64,000 bases of DNA from an uncultured Lachnospiraceae bacterium (lineage in GTDB: Bacteria > Bacillota > Clostridia > Lachnospirales > Lachnospiraceae), in assembly GCA_910578115.1 (NCBI GenBank), contig CAJTPO010000001.1, positions 117,852-181,851 of the forward strand, written 5' to 3'. The stretch's first letter is position 1. Each line of letters opens with the position of its first letter. The notes under the pieces were generated by a model that had not been told where the DNA came from, made no database searches, and saw nothing but the letters and a program-made list of their open reading frames with translations. Below are positions 7,641-16,222 of this stretch, piece after piece. Position numbers and translations under genes: made by a program.

Positions 7641-9416
7641 ATGAAAATAAGTGGTAACAGAGTGGGATCTGTTTTCAGGTCGCTGACGGTACAGTTCTTT
7701 TTTCTCTTTATGGTGATCTTAATGCTCCAGTCAGTGATCATATTTTATTCTGTGAACAGGAAAGTTTCCGAGGAACTGATTGTGACGATCGATAACTATA
7801 TGACAACATATTCGGAAACGCTGGGCAATAATCTGGACACCTACATCGAAGAGATCAATCGCAATTCCAGGATTATCCTGAGCAATGAGTTGGTGCAGAA
7901 TGCGGTCCGAAGACGGTATGAACCGGGTTACAGCGTTGTGCAGGAGATTGAGGACAATGGAACCATTCAGTATATCATCTTCAGTTTTACGGCTCTGCGT
8001 GACGATACGCAGATGATTCTGGCGGACCGGGAGGGCGATATCTTTTTGAGAGCACAGAGTTCCTATTATGGCGGGGGAGGAAACATATTCGAGAACAGTT
8101 ATCTGTCAGAACAAAGAGAAAAGCTGGATGCGGGGGAGTATGTGGCAGTGCCGGCCTGCAACAGCGATTTTGAGGATTACAGCGGCAATCCGGTCTATAT
8201 GCTGGTAAGATCTCTGAAAGATATCAATAACGGGAACATCATTGCCTATATGGTGACGCTGTTTCCTTCAAAATATATTGATGCCATGCTGTATGATGCG
8301 GCGCAGGGCATCCGGAATATTGAGATACACATTCTTGACCAGACGCAGGAGATTATCGCAGGCACTGACCAGAGTATGATCGGCGTTGTACTGAATCAGA
8401 ACAATGCGGACAAGTTTAAAGAGATATCCTGTATTTCGGCGGCCACGGGCTGGAAGGTTCTTCTACGGATGCCAACAGAATATCTGAACAAGAATTTTGT
8501 GAGTTCGTGGGAGGAGATTTTACCTGTGATCATGGTCACGACCCTGCTCTGCGGTCTGCTCTGGTGTCTGATCACGTATTCCAGCATAGTGATGCCGATC
8601 AAAAAGGTTAACTGGTCCATGAAAAAGGTGCAGTCGGGAGACTGGACTGTTCAGATTATGGACAGGGCGCCGAGCATTGATATTTCCCGCCTGTATCATG
8701 GATTTGACGAGATGGTAAATGAGATCGGCAGGCTTACCAGGAAAAATCTGCAGGAACAGATCATGTTTAAGGATGCACAGATGGAAGCGCTGCGATATCA
8801 GATCAATCCCCATTTTCTGTTTAATACACTGCAGACGATAGAATCCATAGCGGAGGTATACGAGGTTCCGGAAATACAGGTGATCTCTAAATCAATGGGA
8901 AACATGTTTCACTATAACATTCGGGGATTTGAGGTGGTCACGCTGGATGAAGAACTGGAGATGATCGATTCCTTTATGCAGATCGAAAAGATCAGATTCG
9001 GAGATCAGTTTGTGTATGAGATCGAAGCGGGGGAAAAAGACAGGAAAAGAAGGATCCTGAAGTTTATTCTGCAACCGATCGTGGAGAACAGCATTAAGTA
9101 CGGGTTGAGCGGGAATGAAAATAAATGGATCAGGATCGATTCCTTTTCGGAACATTCCGTGCTGACGATCGATGTGGTCAACTCCGGGAATCCAATGGAA
9201 CAGGAAAGGGTCAGGAAGATCAACCTCATGCTGGAAGAAGCAAAGAACAGTGCGGATGTCGGCTGGCTGTCGGACAGCATCGGCATGATGAATGTGCATC
9301 GAAGACTGATCACACGCTTCGGACCGGCATTCGGGGTATGTATTTTATATTCAGATGAAAGAGGAACCTGTGTACGGTTGACAATGCCGGACGAATATGG
9401 AGAGGGCGGATTATGA
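7641..9416 (+). CDS. Sensor histidine kinase, YesM type
   Basis: Membrane sensor kinase of 591 residues. There is an N-terminal membrane helix (about 10-40), an extracellular sensing region, a second helix (about 290-315), a HAMP-like linker, the His_kinase domain with the phospho-acceptor His in INPHFLFNTLQ, and a HATPase domain with the N-box Asn in IVENSIKYG. Start at ATG 7641 behind GGGGGAT; the frame extends to 7545 through a hairpin-rich leader (inverted repeat CCTGCGC..GCGCAGG at about 7597-7615). It overlaps the regulator gene by four bases (ATGA), indicating translational coupling. It probably senses an extracellular sugar and controls the transporter genes upstream. Confidence 0.9.
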   Translation: MKISGNRVGSVFRSLTVQFFFLFMVILMLQSVIIFYSVNRKVSEELIVTIDNYMTTYSETLGNNLDTYIEEINRNSRIILSNELVQNAVRRRYEPGYSVVQEIEDNGTIQYIIFSFTALRDDTQMILADREGDIFLRAQSSYYGGGGNIFENSYLSEQREKLDAGEYVAVPACNSDFEDYSGNPVYMLVRSLKDINNGNIIAYMVTLFPSKYIDAMLYDAAQGIRNIEIHILDQTQEIIAGTDQSMIGVVLNQNNADKFKEISCISAATGWKVLLRMPTEYLNKNFVSSWEEILPVIMVTTLLCGLLWCLITYSSIVMPIKKVNWSMKKVQSGDWTVQIMDRAPSIDISRLYHGFDEMVNEIGRLTRKNLQEQIMFKDAQMEALRYQINPHFLFNTLQTIESIAEVYEVPEIQVISKSMGNMFHYNIRGFEVVTLDEELEMIDSFMQIEKIRFGDQFVYEIEAGEKDRKRRILKFILQPIVENSIKYGLSGNENKWIRIDSFSEHSVLTIDVVNSGNPMEQERVRKINLMLEEAKNSADVGWLSDSIGMMNVHRRLITRFGPAFGVCILYSDERGTCVRLTMPDEYGEGGL

Positions 9417-10954
9417 GCAGAATACTGGTCGTTGATGATGAAAAATGGATCAGAGAAGGAATTAAGGTGAAATTGAAGCGGCTTGGATACAGCCCGAACG
9501 AAATTGAGGAGGCGGGCGACGGGCTGGAAGCTCTGGAGATCATGCGACGGCATCCGTGCGATATTGTGATGAGTGATATACGGATGGACGGATTGGACGG
9601 GCTGAAACTGTGTGAGATCCTGAAAGAAGAGTTTCCACTTGCACAGAAGGTGATCATCTGCGGATACAGCGAATTTGACTATGCTGCGAAGGCGATCGAG
9701 GTGGGGGTTGTCAGTTATATGCTGAAACCGGTCTGCTTTGAGGAAGTGAGCCGGGTGATCCGGATGTGCGAACGGAATCTGCAAAAGCATGATGTCCACA
9801 GGCAGTCCGAAGAGATCTCCCGCCTGGAACGCATTTATCTGTATGGAAGACAGTATGAATCCATGTTGTGTGACCGTCAGAAAATAAGAAGTGTGCTCTC
9901 TGAGTATCGTGAGGGAGACCGTTTTGCCGGTTTTTATTTCTTTATTGGCAGAAATATAGATCTGTCTCCGTGGCGGATCTTACAGATTCTGGAAAAAGGT
10001 TCGGCGGGGTACGATTTTGAAAGAAATCTGCTTTTGATCAACAGATCCCCTTCGGAGTACATTGCGCTGTATCTTCTCGGCGCAGGGAGAGAGTCTTTCT
10101 GCAAAAAGGAGATCGATGGAATCAGGCAGAATCTTGCGGCTGTGTTTGAGGAGGCGGAGTTGTGGGACTTTGTCTGCGGGATTTCGGACGGGGATCTTTG
10201 TGCGCTGCGTGCGGTGACGGATGCCTGTGAGTCGATGCGTCATAAGGTGATTTTTCCGGAACAGAATTTTATTGACAGGGAGCTTGTGAGGCGGGCAAAT
10301 GTGAATTATCTGATTCGCGATACAGACAGGCTGCAGCTGGAGTATGCGATACGGAAGAAGGATTATGCCGCATACAGCGAGATCCTGCAGAAAACAGCAA
10401 ATGAGATCAAAGAGACGGCAATCTCCTACGAAAGCCTTGCGAGACTGTATCATACGTTGCGGTCTGTTTTGGAGGAGATTGAGGATACGGAGGAGGGAGG
10501 GGCAGCCAGAGGCAGTTTGTTTGAGGAAGTGTGGCAGTATGACTCCGGCAGTGAAATTTTTAAGGTGCTGAAAGAATGGGGGATGTCCAGGATCAATCTT
10601 TCCAATGTTGACGGACCGGGACGGAAAGAGCAGATGATCCTGCAGATCAAGGAATATATTGAGACCTATTATTATGAGGATATTACCTTAGAGCAGCTGG
10701 CTAAGAATAATTTCGTGTCGATCTCTTACCTCAGTACGGCTTTCCATGATATTGTGGGAACGAATTTTCAACAGTATCTGAATCTGGTGCGTCTTTCGAT
10801 GGCCAAAAAACTGTTGCTTGAGAAGAAGTATAAGGTGGGGATGATTGCGGAGATGGTAGGATTTTCCGATCAACATTATTTCAGCAGAGTGTTTAAGAAA
10901 AATGAGGGATGTACGCCCAGGGAATATATGGAGAGAGAGGAGCGTACGCAGTAA
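9413..10954 (+). CDS. Response regulator, YesN type (receiver plus AraC helix-turn-helix)
   Basis: 513 residues: receiver domain (1-120) with acidic pair in VVDDEK, phospho-acceptor Asp in VMSDIRMDG and conserved Lys in MLKPV; a long middle region; and a C-terminal AraC/XylS DNA-binding domain (about 410-510, with ITLEQLAKNNFVSISYLS and VGFSDQHYFSRVFKK). Partner of the kinase at 7641. Target promoters were not identified; the GH42/transport operon is the obvious candidate. The following gap holds the rnpB promoter. Confidence 0.92.
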   Translation: MSRILVVDDEKWIREGIKVKLKRLGYSPNEIEEAGDGLEALEIMRRHPCDIVMSDIRMDGLDGLKLCEILKEEFPLAQKVIICGYSEFDYAAKAIEVGVVSYMLKPVCFEEVSRVIRMCERNLQKHDVHRQSEEISRLERIYLYGRQYESMLCDRQKIRSVLSEYREGDRFAGFYFFIGRNIDLSPWRILQILEKGSAGYDFERNLLLINRSPSEYIALYLLGAGRESFCKKEIDGIRQNLAAVFEEAELWDFVCGISDGDLCALRAVTDACESMRHKVIFPEQNFIDRELVRRANVNYLIRDTDRLQLEYAIRKKDYAAYSEILQKTANEIKETAISYESLARLYHTLRSVLEEIEDTEEGGAARGSLFEEVWQYDSGSEIFKVLKEWGMSRINLSNVDGPGRKEQMILQIKEYIETYYYEDITLEQLAKNNFVSISYLSTAFHDIVGTNFQQYLNLVRLSMAKKLLLEKKYKVGMIAEMVGFSDQHYFSRVFKKNEGCTPREYMEREERTQ

Positions 10955-10966
10955 TTATATTTGTTA

Positions 10967-10995
10967 TTGATAAAATCATAAAAATGGTAGATAAT
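10967..10995 (+). promoter_or_regulatory. Promoter of rnpB
   Basis: TTGATA (10967-10972) and GATAAT (10990-10995) are separated by 17 bp. The predicted start at about 11002-11003 coincides with the 5' end of the RNase P RNA. Confidence 0.75.
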
Positions 10996-11002
10996 ATAAC
11001 AG

Positions 11003-11393
11003 TACGCTAAGTAGAATAAATGATCGCGGCTGCACAGACGTAAGGGTGCAGGTGAGGAAAGTCCGGGCTTCACAGGGCAGGATGCCGGATAACGTCCGGT
11101 GGAGGTGACTCCAAGGCCAGTGCAACAGAAAAGAAACCGCCGGAAGCCGCATTAAGCGGCTTTAAGTTTCGCGTAAGCGATGCTGCACGGTAAGGGTGGA
11201 ATGGCAGTGTAAGAGACTACCGCCGCAGCGGTAACGATGCGGGCTGTGTAAACCCCATCCGAAGCAAGACCGAAAAGAAAGCGACAGATTGGCCCGATCT
11301 GCTTTCAGGTGGGTTGCTTGAGATATTCGGTAACGGATATCCTAGATAGATGATCATTCACGACATAACCCGGCTTATCGTTCTGCTTAGTTT
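11003..11393 (+). ncRNA. rnpB: RNase P RNA, bacterial class A
   Basis: Catalytic RNA of ribonuclease P, which matures tRNA 5' ends. The conserved core is visible: GAGGAAAGTCCGGGC near 11053, AGGCCAGTGCAACAGAAA near 11114, CAAGACCGAAAAGAAA near 11265, and the closing block ATAACCCGGCTTATCG near 11365. The terminal helix P1 forms between about 11007-11024 (CTAAGTAGAATAAATGAT) and 11378-11390 (ATCGTTCTGCTTAG region). The long helices and absence of type-B features fit class A, as expected in many Clostridia. Ends are estimated from P1 and the promoter. Confidence 0.95.
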
Positions 11394-11420
11394 ACATAAG
11401 TTCTTATTTGGAAACGGGTG

Positions 11421-11486
11421 AGGGCACAGAAGAGATGATCCTGGGGATTCTCTTAGGTGCCCTGTCTGTATTTACAGGGCTTCTTT
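11421..11486 (+). terminator. Overlapping hairpins after rnpB (attenuator-like)
   Basis: Hairpin 1 pairs AGGGCAC (11421-11427) with GTGCCCT (11457-11463), with an inner AAGAG/CTCTT stem. Hairpin 2 pairs GCCCTGT (11459-11465) with ACAGGGC (11474-11480), followed by TTCTTT. They share 11459-11463, so only one can form at a time. Hairpin 2 looks like an intrinsic terminator and hairpin 1 like an anti-terminator. It may simply end rnpB transcription. Confidence 0.55.
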
Positions 11487-11501
11487 AAAACCTGTTTTCT
11501 A

Positions 11502-11560
11502 CTGTGAAAGTCTTCGACTTTCACAGCATGGATGGCCATGCGGCCTGCCAGGCGGCAGGC
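11502..11560 (+). promoter_or_regulatory. Two hairpins in the leader of the protease gene
   Basis: CTGTGAAAGTC (11502-11512) pairs perfectly with GACTTTCACAG (11516-11526) around a three-base loop. GCCTGCC (11543-11549) pairs with GGCAGGC (11554-11560). A GGAGG follows at 11571-11575. An open frame runs through part of this (from ATG 11532), but its codons are the hairpin itself. Confidence 0.55.
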
Positions 11561-11618
11561 TGAGCATGATGGAGGTTTACTGTCAAAGGATGTGGAGCGG
11601 AAAGGGATCTGTCTGGTT

Positions 11619-12434
11619 ATGACGGGGAACAGAAAAGGAATCTACTTTATTACACTGTGTCTGATCCTGCTGCTGATGCCGTGTAAAGCGCAGGCGGCTC
11701 TGTGGCATGGATCTGCCGGCAGCAGCATGCCGCCGCATTTGATCCAGACGGTGACACAGCAGGAGATCTATGAAGGGATGCTCTCGCTTGGCATGCTGCA
11801 ATGTCCTGTTTTACAGAGGGCGGATTGCGAGAAGGCTTTCGAAAATGTGAAAGACTGTGTCGTGCGGGTGAATATGGGGAATGCTTATGGAAGCGGTGTT
11901 CTATGGGATATGACGGCGGAGCGTGTGGTAATTGTCACCAACAGGCATGTGCTGGACTATTGGCGGGAAAGGGACAGTTTCCTGTATTTTCAACAGGGTT
12001 ATTATATGGATGCGGATATTTTGGGGATATCGGAGCGGTATGATATTGGATTTCTGTCGGTGGACAATGGGCAGTTTACCTACGATGAACTGGAGCGGCT
12101 GCGGAGTGCGGCGAAGGATCTGGCTGTTTATGAGCGGCTGGAGCAGGGAAGCGAGATGTTCTGTGTGGGTGCAGGGCCTGGGCCTGAGGTGGGAGAGATC
12201 CTATTTCATAAGGCAAAGCTGGAAGAGCGGGCACGGTATCTTGCGGATTTCGAAACAGAAATGCTGTACGGCTACGGGTTTGTCAGGACGGGGATGTCGG
12301 GCGGTGGTATTTTCGACGGCTACGGGCATTTGATTGGCATGGTGACAGGCGGGTCGCTGCAGAATGAAGTGGCCGGTGTGCCGCTGCCGGCTATGGTGGA
12401 AGCGTACCGGGAAATTACGGATCCTGCGGAGTGA
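11619..12434 (+). CDS. Exported trypsin-like serine protease
   Basis: 271 residues with an N-terminal signal or anchor segment (GIYFITLCLILLLMPCKAQA) and a chymotrypsin-fold domain. The complete triad is visible: His in TNRHVL, Asp in RYDIGFLSV and Ser in TGMSGGGIFD. The oxyanion-loop motif and the GSGVLW entry are as in HtrA/trypsin-like families, but there is no PDZ domain. Start uncertain: ATG 11619 gives a clean signal peptide but weak spacing to AAAGGG; GTG 11592 is in frame. Its stop is about 35 bp before a membrane-protein gene, suggesting a two-gene unit. The substrate is unknown. Confidence 0.78.
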   Translation: MTGNRKGIYFITLCLILLLMPCKAQAALWHGSAGSSMPPHLIQTVTQQEIYEGMLSLGMLQCPVLQRADCEKAFENVKDCVVRVNMGNAYGSGVLWDMTAERVVIVTNRHVLDYWRERDSFLYFQQGYYMDADILGISERYDIGFLSVDNGQFTYDELERLRSAAKDLAVYERLEQGSEMFCVGAGPGPEVGEILFHKAKLEERARYLADFETEMLYGYGFVRTGMSGGGIFDGYGHLIGMVTGGSLQNEVAGVPLPAMVEAYREITDPAE

Positions 12435-12468
12435 TTATTGAGGAATCGTTTGAAAGGCTGTGAGAGCT

Positions 12469-13494
12469 ATGGAAGATCAGGGAAAAATTTCATTTCAGGT
12501 CAGGGAGAGCCGGATGTCGCTTATAGCGGGGGGCCTGTCGATTGGATTTGCAGTCTTTATTTTTATGATGTGGCTTCTGCATCCCAGGGGGGAGGGCGGC
12601 GGTCTTCTCTTATATCTGCCGTTGCTGCTTATGTTGGGTAGCGGGATCGGATTTTGTATTATGTATTGTAACAGAAGAGTGATCGTAAATGAAATGGAGA
12701 TACATTATGTAAACTTATTAAAGAAGACGAAGACGTTTACCCTGGATGAGATTGGCTTTTGCAGGCTGGAGATGGGAGGCGGCAAGATAACAATGATTCT
12801 GTATGATTTGACAGGAGATAAGTTATGTAAACTTGATTTCGGCATGCGTGGCATGGGAGAATTCCTGCAGTATCTGGTGGATAACGGAGTGAAGACAGAG
12901 TGGAACAGGGAGCGGGGGCGCAGGCAGGAGACGTTCCTGCCGGAACTGATCCTGAAAGAGACGGCAGTCTGTGAGGAGGAGATCGGCAGGTGTTCGGAAG
13001 CTTTCTATCAGGAAGCGGAGAAGGTTTTCAGAGATTGGGAGAAACGCAATAAAAGGTTTGAGGCAGAATGGGAGATCGGCTTCGCAGAATACAGCGAAAA
13101 GGAGTTGGAGAAGCAGGCAGGAAAGAGCAGACCCTGGGAGTGGACGAGCGCTTTAGGAGAGGAGATGGAAACGCTGCCGGAAGACTATGCGTGTGTGCTT
13201 GAGGCATATCTGAAGCGGGATGGAGCATATGTCGTGGATCGCAGGGGGGAGGCGGTGTCTCTGCAGATTCCGTACCTGATCAGATGCAGGTCTTACCGGA
13301 TCGGAGAGAAGACCAGAATCAGGAGATCGGATGAGAAGACACTGACAGCAGAGATTGAGAATCATCTGGAAATGCTGTCAAGGGAGATGCCAAGACATAA
13401 ATACAGGATTGAGTCATTTTCCATCCGGCATAGATTGCAGAAGAAAGCCGGCGTGATGGGGACAGGCAGGTTTGGAAGAGAAACAGTCAGATAA
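12469..13494 (+). CDS. Membrane protein of unknown function, PH-like middle region
   Basis: About 341 residues. Two adjacent hydrophobic helices (about 17-60) are followed by a beta-rich stretch (VIVNEMEIHYVNLLKKTKTFTLDEIGF and on, about 68-135) that resembles a bacterial PH domain, then a charged, mainly helical cytoplasmic tail of some 200 residues. I do not recognise a named family. ATG 12469 or the in-frame GTG 12460 could start it; GAAAGG at 12452-12457 is the nearest ribosome binding site. It probably shares a transcript with the protease gene. Confidence 0.6.
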   Translation: MEDQGKISFQVRESRMSLIAGGLSIGFAVFIFMMWLLHPRGEGGGLLLYLPLLLMLGSGIGFCIMYCNRRVIVNEMEIHYVNLLKKTKTFTLDEIGFCRLEMGGGKITMILYDLTGDKLCKLDFGMRGMGEFLQYLVDNGVKTEWNRERGRRQETFLPELILKETAVCEEEIGRCSEAFYQEAEKVFRDWEKRNKRFEAEWEIGFAEYSEKELEKQAGKSRPWEWTSALGEEMETLPEDYACVLEAYLKRDGAYVVDRRGEAVSLQIPYLIRCRSYRIGEKTRIRRSDEKTLTAEIENHLEMLSREMPRHKYRIESFSIRHRLQKKAGVMGTGRFGRETVR

Positions 13495-13549
13495 TAATAT
13501 ACGGTGGTATTAAAGTGTGGTAGAATGGTTGAATAGATGATCCTTTTTC

Positions 13550-13571
13550 CACTCCTGGTATTGGAGGAGTG
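13550..13571 (+). promoter_or_regulatory. Hairpin in the leader of the mutarotase gene
   Basis: CACTCCT (13550-13556) pairs with AGGAGTG (13565-13571). The AAGGAGG of the next gene follows about 35 nt later. No good -35/-10 pair was seen in this 125-bp gap, only a lone TAGAAT at 13521. Confidence 0.45.
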
Positions 13572-13619
13572 AAAGAGTCGACTTCAAAATATTGGATAAG
13601 AGTGTAAGGAGGTAAGGGT

Positions 13620-14495
13620 ATGGCATTATTTCAGATCAGCAATGACAGGATAACGATACAGGTGGACAGCATGGGGGCAGAGCTTAAGTCTCTGAAAGAC
13701 GTGGTCACGGGACGGGAGTATATGTGGCATGCTGATCCACAGTATTGGAAAAGGACATCACCGGTTCTTTTTCCGCTGGTGGGAGGACTGAAGGGTGGTG
13801 TATACAGGCTGGGCGACAGGGAATATCCGATGGGACAGCATGGATTCGCCAGAGATATGGAGTTTCAGTTAAAAAGTCAGGTGGCCAGTGAGATCTGGTT
13901 TATGCTGGAGTCAAATGAGGAGACATTACAGCGATATCCCTATCCGTTTGTGCTGGAACTGGGCTACGAGCTTAAGGAGAACAGCGTTATTGTGAAATGG
14001 GTGGTGAAGAATCCGGCAGAAGAGAGGATGCATTTCTCGATCGGCGGCCATCCGGCGTTTCTTTGCCCGATCGAGGCAGGTACGAAGCAGACGGATTACA
14101 GGATCCGGCTGGATGTCGGAGAGCGTGTGGCGGTTTCTACCCTGGATAATGGACTGGTGGATGGAAAGACGGTGGATTATAGTCTGGATCAGGGTGTGCT
14201 TCCTGTGACGGAACATCTTTTTGACGGGGACGCGCTGGTGATCGAGCATGACCAGGCACACAGCGTGGCATTGGTGAAGCCGGACGGACAGACATATCTG
14301 ACGGTGGCTTTCGATGCACCTTTGTTTGGCATCTGGTCTCCGCCGAAGAAGCAGGCTCCTTTTATCTGCATTGAACCCTGGTATGGAAGGTGTGACAGGG
14401 CGGACTTTGCAGGAGACTGGACAGAACGGGAATGGGGACAGAGCCTTGCACCCGGCAAAACATTTCAGGCCGCGTATACGATTACGATCGCATAA
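13620..14495 (+). CDS. Aldose 1-epimerase family protein, LacX type
   Basis: 291-residue galactose-mutarotase fold protein that would interconvert the anomers of a hexose or hexose phosphate. Family features seen: N-terminal GAELKSLKD, FPLVGGLKGGVYRLG, MGQHGFARDMEF with a catalytic-type His, and IGGHPAFLCP. The length and the absence of a signal peptide fit the LacX/YeaD-like cytosolic subgroup. AAGGAGGTAAGGGT precedes ATG 13620. It stands alone, with an ABC exporter 30 bp downstream and no sugar kinase nearby, so its substrate is unclear. Confidence 0.85.
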   Translation: MALFQISNDRITIQVDSMGAELKSLKDVVTGREYMWHADPQYWKRTSPVLFPLVGGLKGGVYRLGDREYPMGQHGFARDMEFQLKSQVASEIWFMLESNEETLQRYPYPFVLELGYELKENSVIVKWVVKNPAEERMHFSIGGHPAFLCPIEAGTKQTDYRIRLDVGERVAVSTLDNGLVDGKTVDYSLDQGVLPVTEHLFDGDALVIEHDQAHSVALVKPDGQTYLTVAFDAPLFGIWSPPKKQAPFICIEPWYGRCDRADFAGDWTEREWGQSLAPGKTFQAAYTITIA

Positions 14496-14525
14496 GCGCA
14501 GCAAAGATATTGGTGGAGGAGAAGA

Positions 14526-15224
14526 ATGGCACCGATCGTACAGTGTATGGGACTTACCAGGACATATGGCAGGAAGATTGCGCTGAACCAGATATATCTG
14601 AATCTGGAGCCGGGGAGGATCATCGGCCTGCTGGGTCCGAACGGAAGCGGAAAGACAACATTAATTAAGATAATGAACGGACTTTTAAATCCTACGTCAG
14701 GAGACATCCTGATCGGAGGTGTAAGACCCGGCGTAGATACGAAATCCAGGATATCCTATCTGCCGGAGCGTACTTACCTCTATCCGGGGATGCGGGTGGA
14801 AGAGATGGTTCGGTATTTTCAGGATTTTTACCCGGATTTCAGGATGGACAGGGCATATGACATGCTGTCGAGACTGCAGATTGAACCGCGGGAGAGACTG
14901 AAGAACCTGTCCAAGGGGACCAAGGAGAAGGTGCAGTTGATTCTGGTGATGAGCAGAGATGCGGATCTGTATATTCTTGATGAACCGATTGCGGGGGTTG
15001 ATCCGGCCTCCAGAGACTATATTCTGCATACGATCGTGCAGAATTATAACAGAAATGCGACGATCCTGCTTTCCACGCATTTGATCGCTGACGTGGAGAA
15101 TATTCTGGATGAGGTCGTAATGATCCGATATGGCAATATCATCCTGCAGGCAGGAGCCGAGCAGATCAGACGTCATGAGGGAAAGTCCATAGACCGGTTC
15201 TTCAGGGAGGTGTTTGCATGTTAG
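14526..15224 (+). CDS. ABC transporter ATP-binding protein (ABC-2 exporter)
   Basis: 232-residue ATPase with Walker A GPNGSGKTT, signature LSKGTKEK, Walker B LYILDEPIAGVDP and the switch His in LSTHLI. The protein has the short CcmA/YtrB/YxlF-like form. Start at ATG 14526 behind GGAGGAG. It overlaps its permease by seven bases, so the two subunits are translationally coupled. The cargo cannot be deduced; close relatives act in antimicrobial resistance or cell-envelope processes. Confidence 0.9.
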   Translation: MAPIVQCMGLTRTYGRKIALNQIYLNLEPGRIIGLLGPNGSGKTTLIKIMNGLLNPTSGDILIGGVRPGVDTKSRISYLPERTYLYPGMRVEEMVRYFQDFYPDFRMDRAYDMLSRLQIEPRERLKNLSKGTKEKVQLILVMSRDADLYILDEPIAGVDPASRDYILHTIVQNYNRNATILLSTHLIADVENILDEVVMIRYGNIILQAGAEQIRRHEGKSIDRFFREVFAC

Positions 15225-15997
15225 GGAAGTTGATGAAATATGAATGGCAGGCGACATGGAAATTGCTTCTTCCGGCAAATCTCCTGATTGTTGTCATGAC
15301 TTTCTTTGCCTGTATGGCGATCAGGCTGAACTTTGGCGAGATCAAAAATGATGGCATTGTTTTTGGAGCTGTCATGATTCTGGCAACCTATGTGGGCAGC
15401 ATGTTTGTGGTCATGATCGGGACGGCGATCTATCTGATCTACCGTTTTTATACGTCAACATATGGCGACCAGGGGTATCTGCTTCATACGCTGCCGGTGG
15501 ATAAACATCATATTGTTATTGCAAAGGTGACGGTCAGTACAGCATGGGTATTATTCAGCAGTTTTTTGATGTATCTGTCGGTACTTTTTATCTTTGCCAG
15601 TGAGAAAGGCGTTATACCGGAGCTGGTCGACAGTATAAGGCTGTTCACGGAGGAGGCGGGCGGCAGGCCGTCCCTTTTTGCCGGGGTCATGACGGTGACA
15701 GCCTTTGTGGTATCGGTGCTGGCGAGAGTATTGAAAGTGACTGCATGTTTGTCTCTGGGGCAGCTTTCTGCGAATCATAAGCTTTTGATGTCATTTGCCT
15801 ATTATTTCGGGATCTATTTCCTGCAGCAGATTCTGAGCACTTTCTATTATATTTTTCTGGCCGTGATCAATAGAAGGCTTGATACTTACTATTATGGACA
15901 GACATGGGAAGTGACACTGTTGACCGGCCTGGTCTATGTGGTGGTCTTCTATGTGGTGACCTGGTATACTATGGAGAAGAAACTGAATCTTGATTAG
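15218..15997 (+). CDS. ABC-2 type exporter permease
   Basis: 259-residue polytopic membrane protein with about six hydrophobic segments (about 17-40, 50-75, 100-125, 145-170, 185-210, 230-250). It begins LGKLMKYEWQATWKLLLP, typical of the membrane subunits paired with YtrB-like ATPases. ATG 15218 lies within the end of the ATPase gene. The ATPase upstream energises it. No substrate-specific feature is recognisable. Confidence 0.82.
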   Translation: MLGKLMKYEWQATWKLLLPANLLIVVMTFFACMAIRLNFGEIKNDGIVFGAVMILATYVGSMFVVMIGTAIYLIYRFYTSTYGDQGYLLHTLPVDKHHIVIAKVTVSTAWVLFSSFLMYLSVLFIFASEKGVIPELVDSIRLFTEEAGGRPSLFAGVMTVTAFVVSVLARVLKVTACLSLGQLSANHKLLMSFAYYFGIYFLQQILSTFYYIFLAVINRRLDTYYYGQTWEVTLLTGLVYVVVFYVVTWYTMEKKLNLD

Positions 15998-16111
15998 AAA
16001 TGTCGTTTACTATGGGGAGAATGCAGTGCACCAGGGGACGGGCATTCTCTGCATCTATTGGAGATTCCGTGGAGCAGAATCGTGGGGTAACGGTCCGGTT
16101 GTCGGGGTTTC

Positions 16112-16139
16112 TTGACATATCGGTGAAACTTGGTATTAT
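16112..16139 (+). promoter_or_regulatory. Promoter of the CobW gene pair
   Basis: A consensus -35 TTGACA (16112-16117) with TATTAT (16134-16139) after 16 bp. The predicted start is at about 16146, so the transcript would begin inside the inverted repeat 16144-16172. No Zur-type operator was recognised. Confidence 0.65.
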
Positions 16140-16178
16140 ATATAGGAAACGGCAGAGCAGCTGTCGTTTCCTGTTGTT
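16136..16178 (+). repeat. Hairpin repeat family 2, copy 1
   Basis: The inverted repeat AGGAAACGGCAG / CTGTCGTTTCCT spans 16144-16172 with one mismatch. Together with its flanks it matches 51255-51297 (TATAT.GG, CGGCAGAG, CGTTTCCTG). It occupies the 5' end of the predicted CobW transcript. Confidence 0.6.
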
Positions 16179-16222
16179 GTGGTATCGAGGCATATTTTTG
16201 AAGAAAGTAAGGTGCTGTTTTT

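Noticed and set aside
11532..11618. N-terminal extension of the protease
   Set aside because: The codons come from two inverted repeats and would place a charged stretch ahead of the signal peptide.
16112..16172. Zur-type operator at the CobW promoter
   Set aside because: The inverted repeat there matches a second copy after GH5 and does not resemble known Zur boxes.
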